A DNA stretch of 64,000 bases from Alphaproteobacteria bacterium (GCA_021151765.1 JAGKWR010000008.1:23504-87503); one strand, 5' to 3'; positions 44,328 to 53,063 are shown, counted from the stretch's first letter. Numbers and translations are program-made. The notes: generated from the letters alone by a model not told the origin.

Positions 44328-45329
44328 ATGGATCAGATTCTACAGCAGCTTATTCCTCTGCTCTTAAATACGATTTTACCTATTCTTGGTTACATCATTT
44401 TGGTAGTTGTTCCTTTGATTGGCGCTGTTGCTTACCTTACTTTGATGGAACGTAAAGTTATAGCTGCCATGCAGTTGCGCAAAGGTCCGAACGTTGTTGG
44501 CCCTTTTGGTTTGTTGCAACCACTTGCTGACGGCGTAAAATTGATGTTCAAAGAAGTTATTTTGCCTTCACAAGCTAACCGTGTGTTGTTTATTATGGCT
44601 CCGATCATCACTTTCGTTTTGGCTTTGATCGGCTGGGCTGTTGTGCCTTTCAGTGAAAATTTCGTAATTTCCAACATGAACGTTGGCGTTACTTACTTAC
44701 TTGCAACGTCTTCTTTAGGCGTTTACGGCATCATCATTTCTGGTTGGGCAAGTAATTCAAAATACGCCTTCCTTGGCGCGATTCGCTCTTCAGCGCAAAT
44801 GGTTTCTTACGAAGTTTCAATTGGTTTGATCATTATTTCAGTTATTTTGTCTGCCGGCTCGTTGAATTTAAGCGACATCGTTATGGCACAAAAAGATCAT
44901 TGGTTCGTCTTAATTCACTTCCCAATGTTTGTGTTATTTTTCATTTCTGCTTTAGCTGAAACTAACCGCTTACCTTTTGACCTTCCAGAAGCTGAAGCCG
45001 AGCTTGTTGCCGGCTATAACGTTGAATATAGCTCAATGCCATTTTCGATGTTTTTCCTTGGTGAATATGCCAACATGATTTTGATTTGCGCTTTCGCTTC
45101 TATCCTTTTCCTTGGCGGCTGGATGGCTCCTTGCGAAGCTTTGAATTTCATCCCAGGCCCGATTTGGTTATTCTTGAAAGTATTTGTTTTGTTATTCTGT
45201 TTTATTTGGGTGCGCGCTACTTTGCCGCGTTACCGTTACGACCAATTAATGCGTTTGGGTTGGAAAGTTTTCTTACCACTTTCATTAATCTGGGTTGTAG
45301 CTACTTCAGCCGTAATCGTTTATCTATAA
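44328..45329 (+). CDS. nuoH: NADH-quinone oxidoreductase subunit H
   Basis: NuoH (333 aa from ATG 44328; a TTG two codons upstream is less likely) links the quinone pocket to the proton channel of complex I. Signatures: LMERKVIAAMQLRKGPNVVGPFGL, QPLADGVKLMFKE, SSAQMVSYE, ETNRLPFDLPEAEAELVAGYNVEYS and WVRATLPRYRYDQLMRLGWK. Eight membrane helices. First gene of nuoHIJK; nuoG is not upstream. Confidence 0.96.
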   Translation: MDQILQQLIPLLLNTILPILGYIILVVVPLIGAVAYLTLMERKVIAAMQLRKGPNVVGPFGLLQPLADGVKLMFKEVILPSQANRVLFIMAPIITFVLALIGWAVVPFSENFVISNMNVGVTYLLATSSLGVYGIIISGWASNSKYAFLGAIRSSAQMVSYEVSIGLIIISVILSAGSLNLSDIVMAQKDHWFVLIHFPMFVLFFISALAETNRLPFDLPEAEAELVAGYNVEYSSMPFSMFFLGEYANMILICAFASILFLGGWMAPCEALNFIPGPIWLFLKVFVLLFCFIWVRATLPRYRYDQLMRLGWKVFLPLSLIWVVATSAVIVYL

Positions 45330-45338
45330 TTTACTGAG

Positions 45339-45824
45339 ATGAAATTTTTAAAAATCGCGAAAGCATTCATTTTAAAGGAAATATTGTACGGTCACTTCAT
45401 GACGTTGAAATATTTCTTCAAGCCAAAAGTTACGATTAATTATCCTTACGAAAAAGGCCCAGTTAGCCCGCGTTTTCGTGGTGAACATGCTTTGCGTCGT
45501 TATCCAAATGGCGAAGAAAGATGTATCGCTTGTAAACTTTGCGAAGCAGTTTGCCCTGCTCAAGCAATTACAATCGAAGCTGAAGAACGCGCTGATGGTT
45601 CTCGCCGCACCACAAAATACGACATCGACATGTTAAAATGTATTTATTGCGGTTTGTGCCAAGAAGCATGCCCAGTTGATGCGATTGTTGAATCGCCAAA
45701 CTTTGAATTTTCTACCGAAACTCGTGAAGAACTTTATTATAACAAAGAAAAACTTCTCGCCAACGGTGACCGTTATGAATTTATGTTGCGCCAAGCTATC
45801 GAAGCTGACGCTAAGCATCGCTAA
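45339..45824 (+). CDS. nuoI: NADH-quinone oxidoreductase subunit I
   Basis: NuoI (161 aa) carries clusters N6a and N6b. The two 4Fe-4S motifs are intact: CIACKLCEAVCPAQAI and CIYCGLCQEACPVDAI. PRFRGEHALRRYPNGEERCIAC and the ETREELYYNKEKLL end are standard. It starts 9 nt after nuoH. Confidence 0.97.
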   Translation: MKFLKIAKAFILKEILYGHFMTLKYFFKPKVTINYPYEKGPVSPRFRGEHALRRYPNGEERCIACKLCEAVCPAQAITIEAEERADGSRRTTKYDIDMLKCIYCGLCQEACPVDAIVESPNFEFSTETREELYYNKEKLLANGDRYEFMLRQAIEADAKHR

Positions 45825-45841
45825 TTAAAATTTGATCTAAA

Positions 45842-46456
45842 ATGAATTTCACTCTTGATCTATTTTACCTCTTCTCTGCTGTATTAATTTTTTCAGCAAT
45901 CATGGTAATAAGCGCCAAAAATATGGTGCACTCTGTAATGTTTTTGGTTTTGGCTTTCTTAAATGCTGCAGGCCTTTTCATCTTACTGAACGCCGAGTTT
46001 TTAGCGATGTTGTTGATCGTAGTATACGTTGGAGCAATTGCCGTTTTGTTTTTGTTCGTCGTGATGATGCTCAACATCGATACCAAAAAAGTTAAACAAG
46101 AACTTAATCGTCATGTTCCACTTTTAGTAATGGTTTCAGTCGTGTTGTTTTGTGAGATTTTCCTCACAATTAAAGCTTCTTACTTCAAAACTTTTGATAA
46201 AACTTCGCTTTACGCAATTCCAGCTGATGAACACAACATCAATGCTATCGGCAACGTCCTTTACACTAATTTCATCCTCCCTTTCCAATTAAGCGGCGCG
46301 GTGCTTTTCGTTGCAATGATTGGCGCAATTGTTCTGACTTTGAAAGATGAAACTCGCTTCATCAAAAAACAAAAAATTAGTGACCAAGTTTTCAGAACTA
46401 AAGAAAACTCACTGCAAATTGTTAAAGTAAAATCAGGAGAAGGAATCGATCTATGA
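45842..46456 (+). CDS. nuoJ: NADH-quinone oxidoreductase subunit J
   Basis: NuoJ (204 aa), a five-helix membrane subunit. AKNMVHSVMFLVLAFLNAAGLFILLNAEFLAMLLIVVYVGAIAVLFLFVVMMLN is the conserved core (given here only as its key parts: MVHSVMFLV, NAEFLAMLLI, YVGAIAVLFLFV). The pi-bulge tyrosine/glycine pair is present. Its stop overlaps the nuoK start as ATGA. Confidence 0.95.
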   Translation: MNFTLDLFYLFSAVLIFSAIMVISAKNMVHSVMFLVLAFLNAAGLFILLNAEFLAMLLIVVYVGAIAVLFLFVVMMLNIDTKKVKQELNRHVPLLVMVSVVLFCEIFLTIKASYFKTFDKTSLYAIPADEHNINAIGNVLYTNFILPFQLSGAVLFVAMIGAIVLTLKDETRFIKKQKISDQVFRTKENSLQIVKVKSGEGIDL

Positions 46457-46773
46457 ACTTCGTAAACAACATCCCAACAGAAAATTTTGTTATCCTTTCT
46501 GCTATTCTTTTTTGTATTGGCTTAAGCGGAATTTTTATCAACCGTAAAAACATCATCTCGATTTTGATGTCGATTGAATTGATGTTATTGGCCGTCAACA
46601 TTAATTTCGTCACTTTTTCTGCTGCTTTGAATAATTTGGTCGGACAAATCTACGCTATCTTCGTTTTAACTGTAGCTGGTGCTGAAGCCGCAATTGGTTT
46701 GGCAATTTTGATTATCTATTTCCAAAATCGTCACTCGATTGAGACCAAAACTATTTCAACAATGAAAGGTTAA
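46453..46773 (+). CDS. nuoK: NADH-quinone oxidoreductase subunit K
   Basis: NuoK (106 aa) with three membrane helices and the two conserved membrane glutamates, one in ISILMSIELMLLAVNINFV and one in VAGAEAAIGLAILI. Last nuo gene here; nuoL, nuoM and nuoN do not follow. Two nucleotides after its stop a DUF4116 lipoprotein gene begins, using the AAAGG at the nuoK end as its ribosome-binding site. Confidence 0.96.
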   Translation: MNFVNNIPTENFVILSAILFCIGLSGIFINRKNIISILMSIELMLLAVNINFVTFSAALNNLVGQIYAIFVLTVAGAEAAIGLAILIIYFQNRHSIETKTISTMKG

Positions 46774-46775
46774 TC

Positions 46776-48578
46776 TTGAAAAAACATCTCAGAACTAAAC
46801 TTTACCCGTTTTTTTTCTGTGCATTATTTTTATTGGTCAATAGCTGTGCTACTAATACAGCGCCTCCAATTGACCAAGATCCCCTCTATCAAGAACTTAA
46901 TTCGCTAGACAGCGTACTTAATTCACAAAGTTCAGCTCAACAAATTGCAGCAACTATAACTCCCGGAGTTAAACCTACAGATGCTTTTGCAGCATCCTTC
47001 CCCATGCCGGCTCAAAACAATTTACAGCCTCCTACAAATTTAGGTAACTCCTCTACAGCTCTACAACCCTCTTCTGAAATTCAACAAAGTCGAATTCCCT
47101 ACCAAAACCCTTATGCTAACTCGACTATAACTCCAGCAATGCCACCGGTAATCTTGCCGGAATTTATTTCTCCACAATACGCCGCTCCGAAAGTTGAATC
47201 GATGCAGGAAAAAGACTTTTCAGATCTGGATTGCGATATTGATGAATCACAAATTAAAGAGATTTTAGAAGAAATTAAGCGATCTAAACGAAATATAATT
47301 TCGAGCCTTCCTAGCTGTTTGAAACAGAATCGTAGCTTGATGATGCGCGCTGCGATTATTGATCCTTCTGAGTTTGAATTCGCTTCTGACATTTTAAAAG
47401 AAGATGAGAGTTTCGTTCATCGCATGATCGAAATTAATCCCGAAATTCTGAAATTTGCCACTCTATCATTGCGTGCCAATCCAGATTTTATGGAAGAAGC
47501 CACTTATTTAAATCGTGATTCTTTGAAATATGCTGATGAGAAGCTGCTCGATAACAAAATTTTCATGCGTAATATGATAAAAATTGATTCGAGAAATTAT
47601 ATGTTTGCTTCACCTCGACTCAAAGAAATTAATGAATTCGCCAGCAGCGCTTTCAAAGATGACGGCATGATGTTGCAATACGCACCGCTATCAATCAAAG
47701 ACAACAAGAACTTAGTCACAATCGCTGTAAAATCGAACTCTGAGGCTTTGCAATTCGCGAGTGCAAATTTACAAAAAAACAAAGATCTCCAAAAAATTGC
47801 TCAAAACAAAAGCTCAATTAAATCTATCGATAATTTGCGAAAATTTTTACGCGAAAATTACATCAATGATTCCAACAAAAAGAATGTCGGTTTTGTAATC
47901 GATAATCGTATGAAATTTTTCGCCAACGAGAAATTCATCGATCGTAATTATGTCACCAAATGGCAACGCAGTTTTGAAACAAAGAATAGCGAAGATTTCC
48001 GTTTAATCGCTGCCGATTCTCGTAATTTTCCCATTACTTGGCATCAAGATTTCAAAAAATTTCCAGTTTTGGTCAAAAGAATAGAACGCTTTTTATCAAA
48101 TCATAATGTTGATCAAAACACTATTGATAACCTTGCAACGACTTATTTTTGGAAAGTAAAAAAGAATCCGCAAACAGTGGTCTTCAATCTATACTTGCTG
48201 CGCGACAGTAAAGATATCGAATTGGGTCCTAAATTTGCTGATCTAACTTCATTAACAGCAATCGCTCAGAAGAAAGGCGAAGATTGGAGTTTAAGCGTAA
48301 TTGAAGTAATTTTTGATAGCGAAACTAAAATTGATCTAGCTTACCCCGACGGCCATAAAAAATATATTTTGTGGGATCTTTACCAAGTCGACAAAAACGA
48401 CAAAAATCCTAAAATTATCTTCAAAGTTGAAGATCGTTTCAAAGAATATTTCGAAATTTACGAAGAGCAAAATAACGGCAAATATCGCCTCGCCCAAACT
48501 ATCGATTCAATAAGAGATGCTGCAGATCAAGATGCAAAACCTGTTGAAACCATAAAATCTGACGACGATTCCTTCTAA
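46776..48578 (+). CDS. DUF4116-repeat lipoprotein
   Basis: A 600-aa lipoprotein, start TTG, supported by AAAGG eight nucleotides upstream and by the lipoprotein signal (LVNSC, cysteine 24) that follows at once. Residues 25-140 are a P/Q/S/N-rich linker. Residues ~165-350 hold five to seven degenerate helical repeats of the DUF4116 type (for example LKEDESFVHRMIEINPEILKFA and LRANPDFMEEATYLNRDSLKYA). Residues ~380-590 form a different mixed alpha/beta domain (MKFFANEKFIDRNYVTKWQ, FNLYLLRDSKDIELG) with no match I can name. DUF4116 proteins are common in bacteria of protists and in Rickettsiales-type genomes; the function is unknown. It is appended to the nuoHIJK operon. Confidence 0.82.
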   Translation: MKKHLRTKLYPFFFCALFLLVNSCATNTAPPIDQDPLYQELNSLDSVLNSQSSAQQIAATITPGVKPTDAFAASFPMPAQNNLQPPTNLGNSSTALQPSSEIQQSRIPYQNPYANSTITPAMPPVILPEFISPQYAAPKVESMQEKDFSDLDCDIDESQIKEILEEIKRSKRNIISSLPSCLKQNRSLMMRAAIIDPSEFEFASDILKEDESFVHRMIEINPEILKFATLSLRANPDFMEEATYLNRDSLKYADEKLLDNKIFMRNMIKIDSRNYMFASPRLKEINEFASSAFKDDGMMLQYAPLSIKDNKNLVTIAVKSNSEALQFASANLQKNKDLQKIAQNKSSIKSIDNLRKFLRENYINDSNKKNVGFVIDNRMKFFANEKFIDRNYVTKWQRSFETKNSEDFRLIAADSRNFPITWHQDFKKFPVLVKRIERFLSNHNVDQNTIDNLATTYFWKVKKNPQTVVFNLYLLRDSKDIELGPKFADLTSLTAIAQKKGEDWSLSVIEVIFDSETKIDLAYPDGHKKYILWDLYQVDKNDKNPKIIFKVEDRFKEYFEIYEEQNNGKYRLAQTIDSIRDAADQDAKPVETIKSDDDSF

Positions 48579-49249
48579 ATCAAACCATTTTCTTTAAAGC
48601 TGAAATGACCGCCAACAGCAATTATTAAATGGTCAATCAACTTTATCGACAAAGGCTGCAAAACACTTTTAATTTCTTGAGTAGTTTTAATATCTAAACT
48701 TGACGGCTGCGCTTCACCACTGGGATGATTATGAAGTAAAACTACAGAACTTGCATGCAGCAACAAAGTTTTTTTGACGATTTCCTTAATATCTATCCTC
48801 ACCGAATCAACTTTGCCTATTTCAACTATTTCATCAGCAAGCAAACGAAACTTTTTATCTAAGAACAACACGCGGAATTGTTCATATTTAAGATGTGCTA
48901 AAGCCATTCTTGAATAATCCAAAAGGGACTGCCAATTGTTTAAGACAGTTTGCTGCGAGGCCTTATGTTTCATGACTCGCTTCATGATTTCGGCAATAAT
49001 TTTGATCTGGATTACAGAACTTTCGCCAACTCCGGCGATTTGTTTTAGTGCATCGAAATCAGCGTTAATAATTGCCGATAAATCGCCAAATTTTTGCAGT
49101 AAATTTTTGGCGAGAATTTTGGTATCGCAGCGAGCATTAGCAGAGAACATCAAGATTTCCAACAATTCATAATCTTGTAAATCTTGACCAAGTGAAGTGA
49201 GAAATTTTTGTTTAACGCGTTTGCGGTGACCCAAGTAATGTGGTTTCAT
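48575..49249 (-). CDS. radC: RadC-family JAB protein
   Basis: RadC (224 aa from ATG 49249; the frame continues 20 codons up inside the upstream gene). Helix-hairpin-helix region with LLEILMFSANAR, FDALKQIAGVGESSVIQIKII, then the C-terminal JAB/MPN domain with the metal motif LLHNHPSGEAQPSSLDIKTT (H-x-H...D). The family's role is unsettled; the name does not prove a repair function. Its start overlaps the end of the phosphodiesterase gene by 38 nt, and its 3' end overlaps the convergent DUF4116 gene by 4 nt. Confidence 0.92.
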   Translation of the reverse strand: MKPHYLGHRKRVKQKFLTSLGQDLQDYELLEILMFSANARCDTKILAKNLLQKFGDLSAIINADFDALKQIAGVGESSVIQIKIIAEIMKRVMKHKASQQTVLNNWQSLLDYSRMALAHLKYEQFRVLFLDKKFRLLADEIVEIGKVDSVRIDIKEIVKKTLLLHASSVVLLHNHPSGEAQPSSLDIKTTQEIKSVLQPLSIKLIDHLIIAVGGHFSFKENGLI

Positions 49250-49898
49250 AAATTTGTGGTGTGATTTTGTCAGTGGCGAAATTTTGAACTCCCAAAGCTT
49301 CAAGCTCAAGAAGTCTTTTTACGTCATTTACTGTCCACGCAAAAATTTCGATTCCGCGCAAAACACTCAAAGATTCTTGATCCAACAGTTGGTGATAAAT
49401 AGACAAAGATTTAACGTTATTTTGATCTAAAAACTTCTTCAAATCGACAACAGTTTCACAATCATTAAACTGATCACAAACCGCGATAATTTGAGCTTTA
49501 ACTCCGAAAACGCTGCGAATTTGAGCAAAAAATTTTGCTGCCAATTCACGATTTGTAACGTATGGCGCAAAATAGATTTGCTCGATTTTTACCTGTGCAT
49601 TTTCAATTTCCGCTTTAGCGCGCATCAAAGCTCTGACGCAGTTCTTTTCATCAAAATTTTTGAAATCTAACCAATAAAATAATTCATTTTTGTGCGTTAA
49701 AAAATCACTCAAAACCGCTAGATTTGGGATTTCATCTTGATGTGGCTCATCATGTTTTAAGACCAGCTTTTGCGATAAAAACCACAAATCAAATTCAATA
49801 GCACCAAAACCTTGAGCAACGGCTTCCTTGAAGCTTGCAACTGAATTTTGAGGATGCAATTCTGCGCAAAAACCACGATGAGCAAATAAGCGAGCCAT
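49212..49898 (-). CDS. Glycerophosphodiester phosphodiesterase
   Basis: A GDPD-family enzyme (228 aa from ATG 49898; a start 10 codons further up would overlap cutA). Catalytic motifs: FAHRGFCAELHPQNSVASF (His-Arg and Asn), GAIEFDLWF (metal-binding E-x-D), and LKHDEPH (the second His). The C-terminal IFAWTVNDVKRLLELEALGVQNFATDK is typical. It hydrolyses glycerophosphodiesters to glycerol 3-phosphate and an alcohol. No signal peptide, so it acts in the cytoplasm (UgpQ-like). It diverges from cutA with start codons only 4 nt apart. Confidence 0.9.
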   Translation of the reverse strand: MARLFAHRGFCAELHPQNSVASFKEAVAQGFGAIEFDLWFLSQKLVLKHDEPHQDEIPNLAVLSDFLTHKNELFYWLDFKNFDEKNCVRALMRAKAEIENAQVKIEQIYFAPYVTNRELAAKFFAQIRSVFGVKAQIIAVCDQFNDCETVVDLKKFLDQNNVKSLSIYHQLLDQESLSVLRGIEIFAWTVNDVKRLLELEALGVQNFATDKITPQIYETTLLGSPQTR

Positions 49899-49902
49899 AA
49901 TT

Positions 49903-50241
49903 ATGAAAAATGAATTTGTTACAATCACAACTACCTATCCAAATTCCGCAGAAGGCAAAAAGCTAGCGCAAAATCTGATTCAAACTATTTTGACAAAAAA
50001 ACTCGCGGCTTGCGTGCAATCAAATCAAGTTAGTAGCTCGTACATTTGGCAAGAAAAAATATGCCAAGATGACGAAATTATTTTAAGCATCAAAACGCTG
50101 GCGAAATTTTATAAAGCTGTCGAAAAAGAAATTCTTTCCCAACATCCTTATCAAGTTCCGCAAATAATTTCTCATAAAATTTTAGATGGCTTGGAAGCTT
50201 ATCTGGATTGGATCTCGGCTAATGTTGCAACGAATAAATAA
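49903..50241 (+). CDS. cutA: CutA divalent-cation tolerance protein
   Basis: CutA (112 aa), a trimeric PII-like protein linked to metal tolerance in E. coli; the true function is uncertain. Features: VTITTTYPNSAEGKKLAQNLIQ, KKLAACVQSNQVSSSYIWQEKI, EIILSIKTL, and HPYQVPQIISHKI. Its promoter must lie inside the divergent phosphodiesterase gene, since only 4 nt separate the two starts. Confidence 0.94.
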   Translation: MKNEFVTITTTYPNSAEGKKLAQNLIQTILTKKLAACVQSNQVSSSYIWQEKICQDDEIILSIKTLAKFYKAVEKEILSQHPYQVPQIISHKILDGLEAYLDWISANVATNK

Positions 50242-50377
50242 AAACTGGCATAATAAGTTGCCTCTTCATAAAGTCGGGACAGGTTTTTAGTCGCCGGTTT
50301 TGAATTTTAATAAACCCGATTCTTTTCCTTAGAAAAAAGCAAATTTTTGATCGCTGGAACAGTTATTTCTTCTATAA

Positions 50378-50392
50378 ATCGCCATAGGCGAT
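50378..50392 (+). promoter_or_regulatory. Hairpin in the rne leader
   Basis: ATCGCC-ATA-GGCGAT is a perfect 6-bp hairpin in the 247-bp leader between cutA and rne. With the start-site hairpin at 50458 it suggests a structured mRNA leader. Confidence 0.55.
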
Positions 50393-50457
50393 ATTCGTTA
50401 AAACTATGAAACTTAAAGACTCCGAAGCCCTCAGCTTTTGTCTCCGTTGAGAAATAA

Positions 50458-50487
50458 TTGTTCCCTTAACTAATTTTTTGGGAACAA
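50458..50487 (+). promoter_or_regulatory. Hairpin enclosing the rne ribosome-binding site
   Basis: TTGTTCCC (50458-50465) and GGGAACAA (50480-50487) form a perfect 8-bp stem that ends 1 nt before the rne ATG at 50489. The only Shine-Dalgarno-like sequence (GGGA) lies in the 3' arm, so the folded form would block initiation. RNase E in other bacteria cuts its own leader to limit its synthesis; this hairpin could serve that purpose. Confidence 0.65.
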
Positions 50488-50488
50488 A

Positions 50489-52423
50489 ATGAAAAACAAA
50501 ACAATCATTATCGACGCAGCGCATCGTGAAGAGACGCGCGTCGCCGTTTTAGAGGACGGCATTTTACAAGATTTCGACCGCGAAGCGATCGCAATCAAAC
50601 AAATCAAAGGCAATATTTACCTCGCTAAAGTCACTCGTGTTGAACCTTCTTTGCAAGCTGCGTTCGTTGATTATGACGGTAATCGTCACGGTTTCTTGCC
50701 TTTCGCTGATATTCATCCCGATTATTTCCAACTTTCGGAAAGCGAAAAACAAAGCCTGCGCGACCTTACTAAAGAAGCTCAGCCGCAAAAAGATGAAGAC
50801 GAAAACTTTCAACAAAATCAGTCATCAAATCAACGTCGTAACGAAGACAACGCCGAAGAAAATGAATCTTTCACCGTTGGTTCTTACTCAGTTGAAGACG
50901 AAACTGGCGGCAATTATTCCGGCAATATTCACAACATTTACCGCAAATATAACATCCAAGACGTTATCAAACCGGGTCAATTAGTTGTTATTCAAGTTGC
51001 CAAAGAAGAACGCGGCAACAAAGGCGCGTCAATGACAACTTACATTTCATTGGCTGGCAAATATTGCGTTTTGATGAGCAACACGCCAAACAAAGGCGGC
51101 GTTTCGAAGAAAGTCGATAATTTCCGTGATCGCAAATTATTAAAATCAACATTGAACGAACTCAATGTACCAAACGATCGCTCTGTCATTATCCGTACAG
51201 CTGGCGTCGGTAAAAAACCCGAGGATATCAAAAGAGACTACGAATATCTTTCACGTTTGTGGGACAGCATCAAAGAAGCTTGCAACTCTTCAAAAGCCCC
51301 TTCTTTCATTCACGCTGAAGATGACGTTATCAAAAGATGTTTACGTGACGTCTACAATGAACAAGTCAGCGAAGTTATCGTTGAAGGCGCAAAAGCTTTT
51401 GATGAAGTTACCAATTTCATCCGCCTTACAATGCCAGGCAGCGCCAATAACGTAAAATTGCATGATGAAAGAATTCCTGTTTTCAACAAACATCGCGTTG
51501 AGCAGCAAATTTCTTCGCTTTACGAAAAACAAATCAACTTGCCTTCTGGCGGTTCAATCGTGATTGACCACACCGAAGCTTTGGTGGCAATCGACGTCAA
51601 CTCTGGCCGCGCTACCAAAGAAAGCGGCGTTGAAGAAACTGCTTTCAATACCAATTTAGAAGCTGTTCGTGAAATCGCTCGTCAATTGCGTTTACGCGAC
51701 TTGGCTGGTTTGGTCGTGATCGACTTCATCGATATGTACGATCAAAAACATCGTCGTAACATCGAACGTGCTTTGCGCGACGAATTGCAAAACGATCGCG
51801 CCCGCATTCAGCTTGGCCGTATTAGCGTTTTCGGACTTTTGGAAATGTCACGTCAAAGACTTGGCGCATCATTTTTCGAAACCATCACCGAGCCTTGTAA
51901 ACATTGTAGCGGAACTGGTTACGTTCGCTCAGTTGAAATTTTGGCCGTCAGCATTCTACGAGCTGTTCGTTACGCTTGCACCGACAACCAAGCCAGCGTG
52001 ATCTACATCTACACAACTGCGGAAGTGATCACCTACATGATGAACTTCAAAAAGAACGAAATCATCTCAACTGAGAAAAATTACAACGTACACATTTTCC
52101 TTCACCAAAGCGAAGATGTTGGCAGCAACGGTTTCACTATCAAAAAACGTAAAAGCTTGTCAGACGAAGAAAGACGTGAACTTGAGATGGAAGTTGTGAC
52201 CGGAAAAGTTAACCAACTTGGTTTAGAGAAAAGCTATCTCGACAATTATTCCGCTGACGAATCTGAAGATTTCAGCGAAAATAATTTTGAACGCAGAAGC
52301 AAAAATTCAGAACGTCGCAACAAAAGAAATCGTCGTAATCGTAAAAAATTCGACAATCGCAACGATCGTCAGAAAAAATCTTCTGGCCTTTCTGGCTTCT
52401 TGTCTGGCTTATTCGGTAGATAA
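50489..52423 (+). CDS. rne: Ribonuclease E/G
   Basis: RNase E/G (644 aa), the endonuclease for mRNA decay and rRNA/tRNA processing. It opens with IDAAHREETRVAVLEDG. The S1 domain (VEPSLQAAFVDYDGNRHGFLPF) is interrupted at about residues 90-145 by a charged N/E/Q-rich insertion, as in alphaproteobacterial enzymes. The catalytic core has VIVEGAKAFDEV, SIVIDHTEALVAIDVNSGRA and VVIDFIDM (Mg-binding aspartates), and the zinc-link CKHCSGTGYV. The C-terminal ~60 residues are an arginine/asparagine-rich RNA-binding tail ending in LSGLFGR. No long degradosome scaffold as in E. coli. Confidence 0.96.
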   Translation: MKNKTIIIDAAHREETRVAVLEDGILQDFDREAIAIKQIKGNIYLAKVTRVEPSLQAAFVDYDGNRHGFLPFADIHPDYFQLSESEKQSLRDLTKEAQPQKDEDENFQQNQSSNQRRNEDNAEENESFTVGSYSVEDETGGNYSGNIHNIYRKYNIQDVIKPGQLVVIQVAKEERGNKGASMTTYISLAGKYCVLMSNTPNKGGVSKKVDNFRDRKLLKSTLNELNVPNDRSVIIRTAGVGKKPEDIKRDYEYLSRLWDSIKEACNSSKAPSFIHAEDDVIKRCLRDVYNEQVSEVIVEGAKAFDEVTNFIRLTMPGSANNVKLHDERIPVFNKHRVEQQISSLYEKQINLPSGGSIVIDHTEALVAIDVNSGRATKESGVEETAFNTNLEAVREIARQLRLRDLAGLVVIDFIDMYDQKHRRNIERALRDELQNDRARIQLGRISVFGLLEMSRQRLGASFFETITEPCKHCSGTGYVRSVEILAVSILRAVRYACTDNQASVIYIYTTAEVITYMMNFKKNEIISTEKNYNVHIFLHQSEDVGSNGFTIKKRKSLSDEERRELEMEVVTGKVNQLGLEKSYLDNYSADESEDFSENNFERRSKNSERRNKRNRRNRKKFDNRNDRQKKSSGLSGFLSGLFGR

Positions 52424-52432
52424 TTCTCGCAA

Positions 52433-52461
52433 AATGCGGCTCTAAAATTTTGAGCCGCATT
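52433..52461 (+). terminator. rne terminator
   Basis: AATGCGGCTC / GAGCCGCATT, a perfect 10-bp stem with a 9-nt loop, 10 bp after the rne stop. The T run (TTTCCTTTTTTT) follows a few bases later. Confidence 0.75.
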
Positions 52462-52617
52462 AACTAAATTTCCTTTTTTTGGCACACCACAAAAAAACCT
52501 AAAAAACATAGTTGCTTTTTTGCAAAGCCGAAAATAGTCTGCGCGCCCTTCCTTTTAGGAAAATCATTTCCTAAAACTCGCTTCAGAAATTTCTAAAGCT
52601 CCAAACGTCTTTCATAT

Positions 52618-52692
52618 TCCTCGGTAGCTCAGTGGTAGAGCAGTTGGCTGTTAACCAATTGGTCGGAGGTTCGAATCCTTCCCGGGGAGCCA
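52618..52692 (+). tRNA. tRNA-Asn (GTT)
   Basis: A 75-nt tRNA. The acceptor stem TCCTCGG pairs with CCGGGGA (one T-G), the D arm is GCTC..GAGC, the anticodon arm is GTTGG-CTGTTAA-CCAAT with anticodon GTT, the T arm has TTCGAATC, and CCA is encoded at 52690-52692. It marks the left edge of the accessory island, a common place for integration. Confidence 0.97.
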
Positions 52693-52723
52693 CATTTTTT
52701 TGAAGCCCACAGCAATAAGAATT

Positions 52724-52990
52724 CAGACGTCTTTTCAATTTAAAACAGATTATTCGAACTGATCTCCACCTCCTCCTTGCACATCGCCTTAGAACCAATA
52801 AAATCAATACTTTACAGATATTTTTACCACTTGGCTTTGGAGATCTAAGTTCAAGCAACTTTAATCTGAAATTTGCAGTTATAAAAAGCATGAAATAGAG
52901 AATTTTCTGAGCTTATTTTTTTGGCTGATGTGCTTTGAGCCTTTGATTCTGTAAACTTTCCTAAAGTCAGATAGTAGTGGGGATTTGGAG
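52724..52990 (-). repeat. ~265-bp imperfect repeat, copy A (3' of the FRG gene)
   Basis: This stretch aligns over its full length with 55305-55569 in the same orientation, by eye about 70% identical, with long matching blocks such as CCACTTGGCTTTGGAGATCT, ACCAATAAAATCAA and GGCTGATGTGCTTT. It begins 31 bp after the tRNA-Asn gene and ends 73 bp beyond the FRG gene stop. On the minus strand both copies end with a short open stretch (IDFIG.K.M.K....ISSNNL, then stop), but neither has an intact gene. Confidence 0.85.
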
Positions 52991-53023
52991 AAAACTAATT
53001 TATTAGTTAAACTTTAATCAAGT

Positions 53024-53043
53024 AACCTGTCCTCAGGTTTTTT
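53024..53043 (+). terminator. Small terminator-like hairpin
   Basis: AACCTG-TCCT-CAGGTT followed by TTTT on the plus strand, 21 bp before the FRG gene stop. The 6-bp stem is short; it would stop reading from the tRNA side into the island. Confidence 0.45.
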
Positions 53044-53063
53044 GGTATCGAATTTTACACTTC

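Noticed and set aside
52583..52891. A 102-codon open frame on the minus strand overlapping tRNA-Asn
   Set aside because: Its C-terminal part (GFEPPTNWLTANCSTTEL) is the well-known false translation of the antisense strand of a tRNA gene. The tRNA is on the plus strand and complete.
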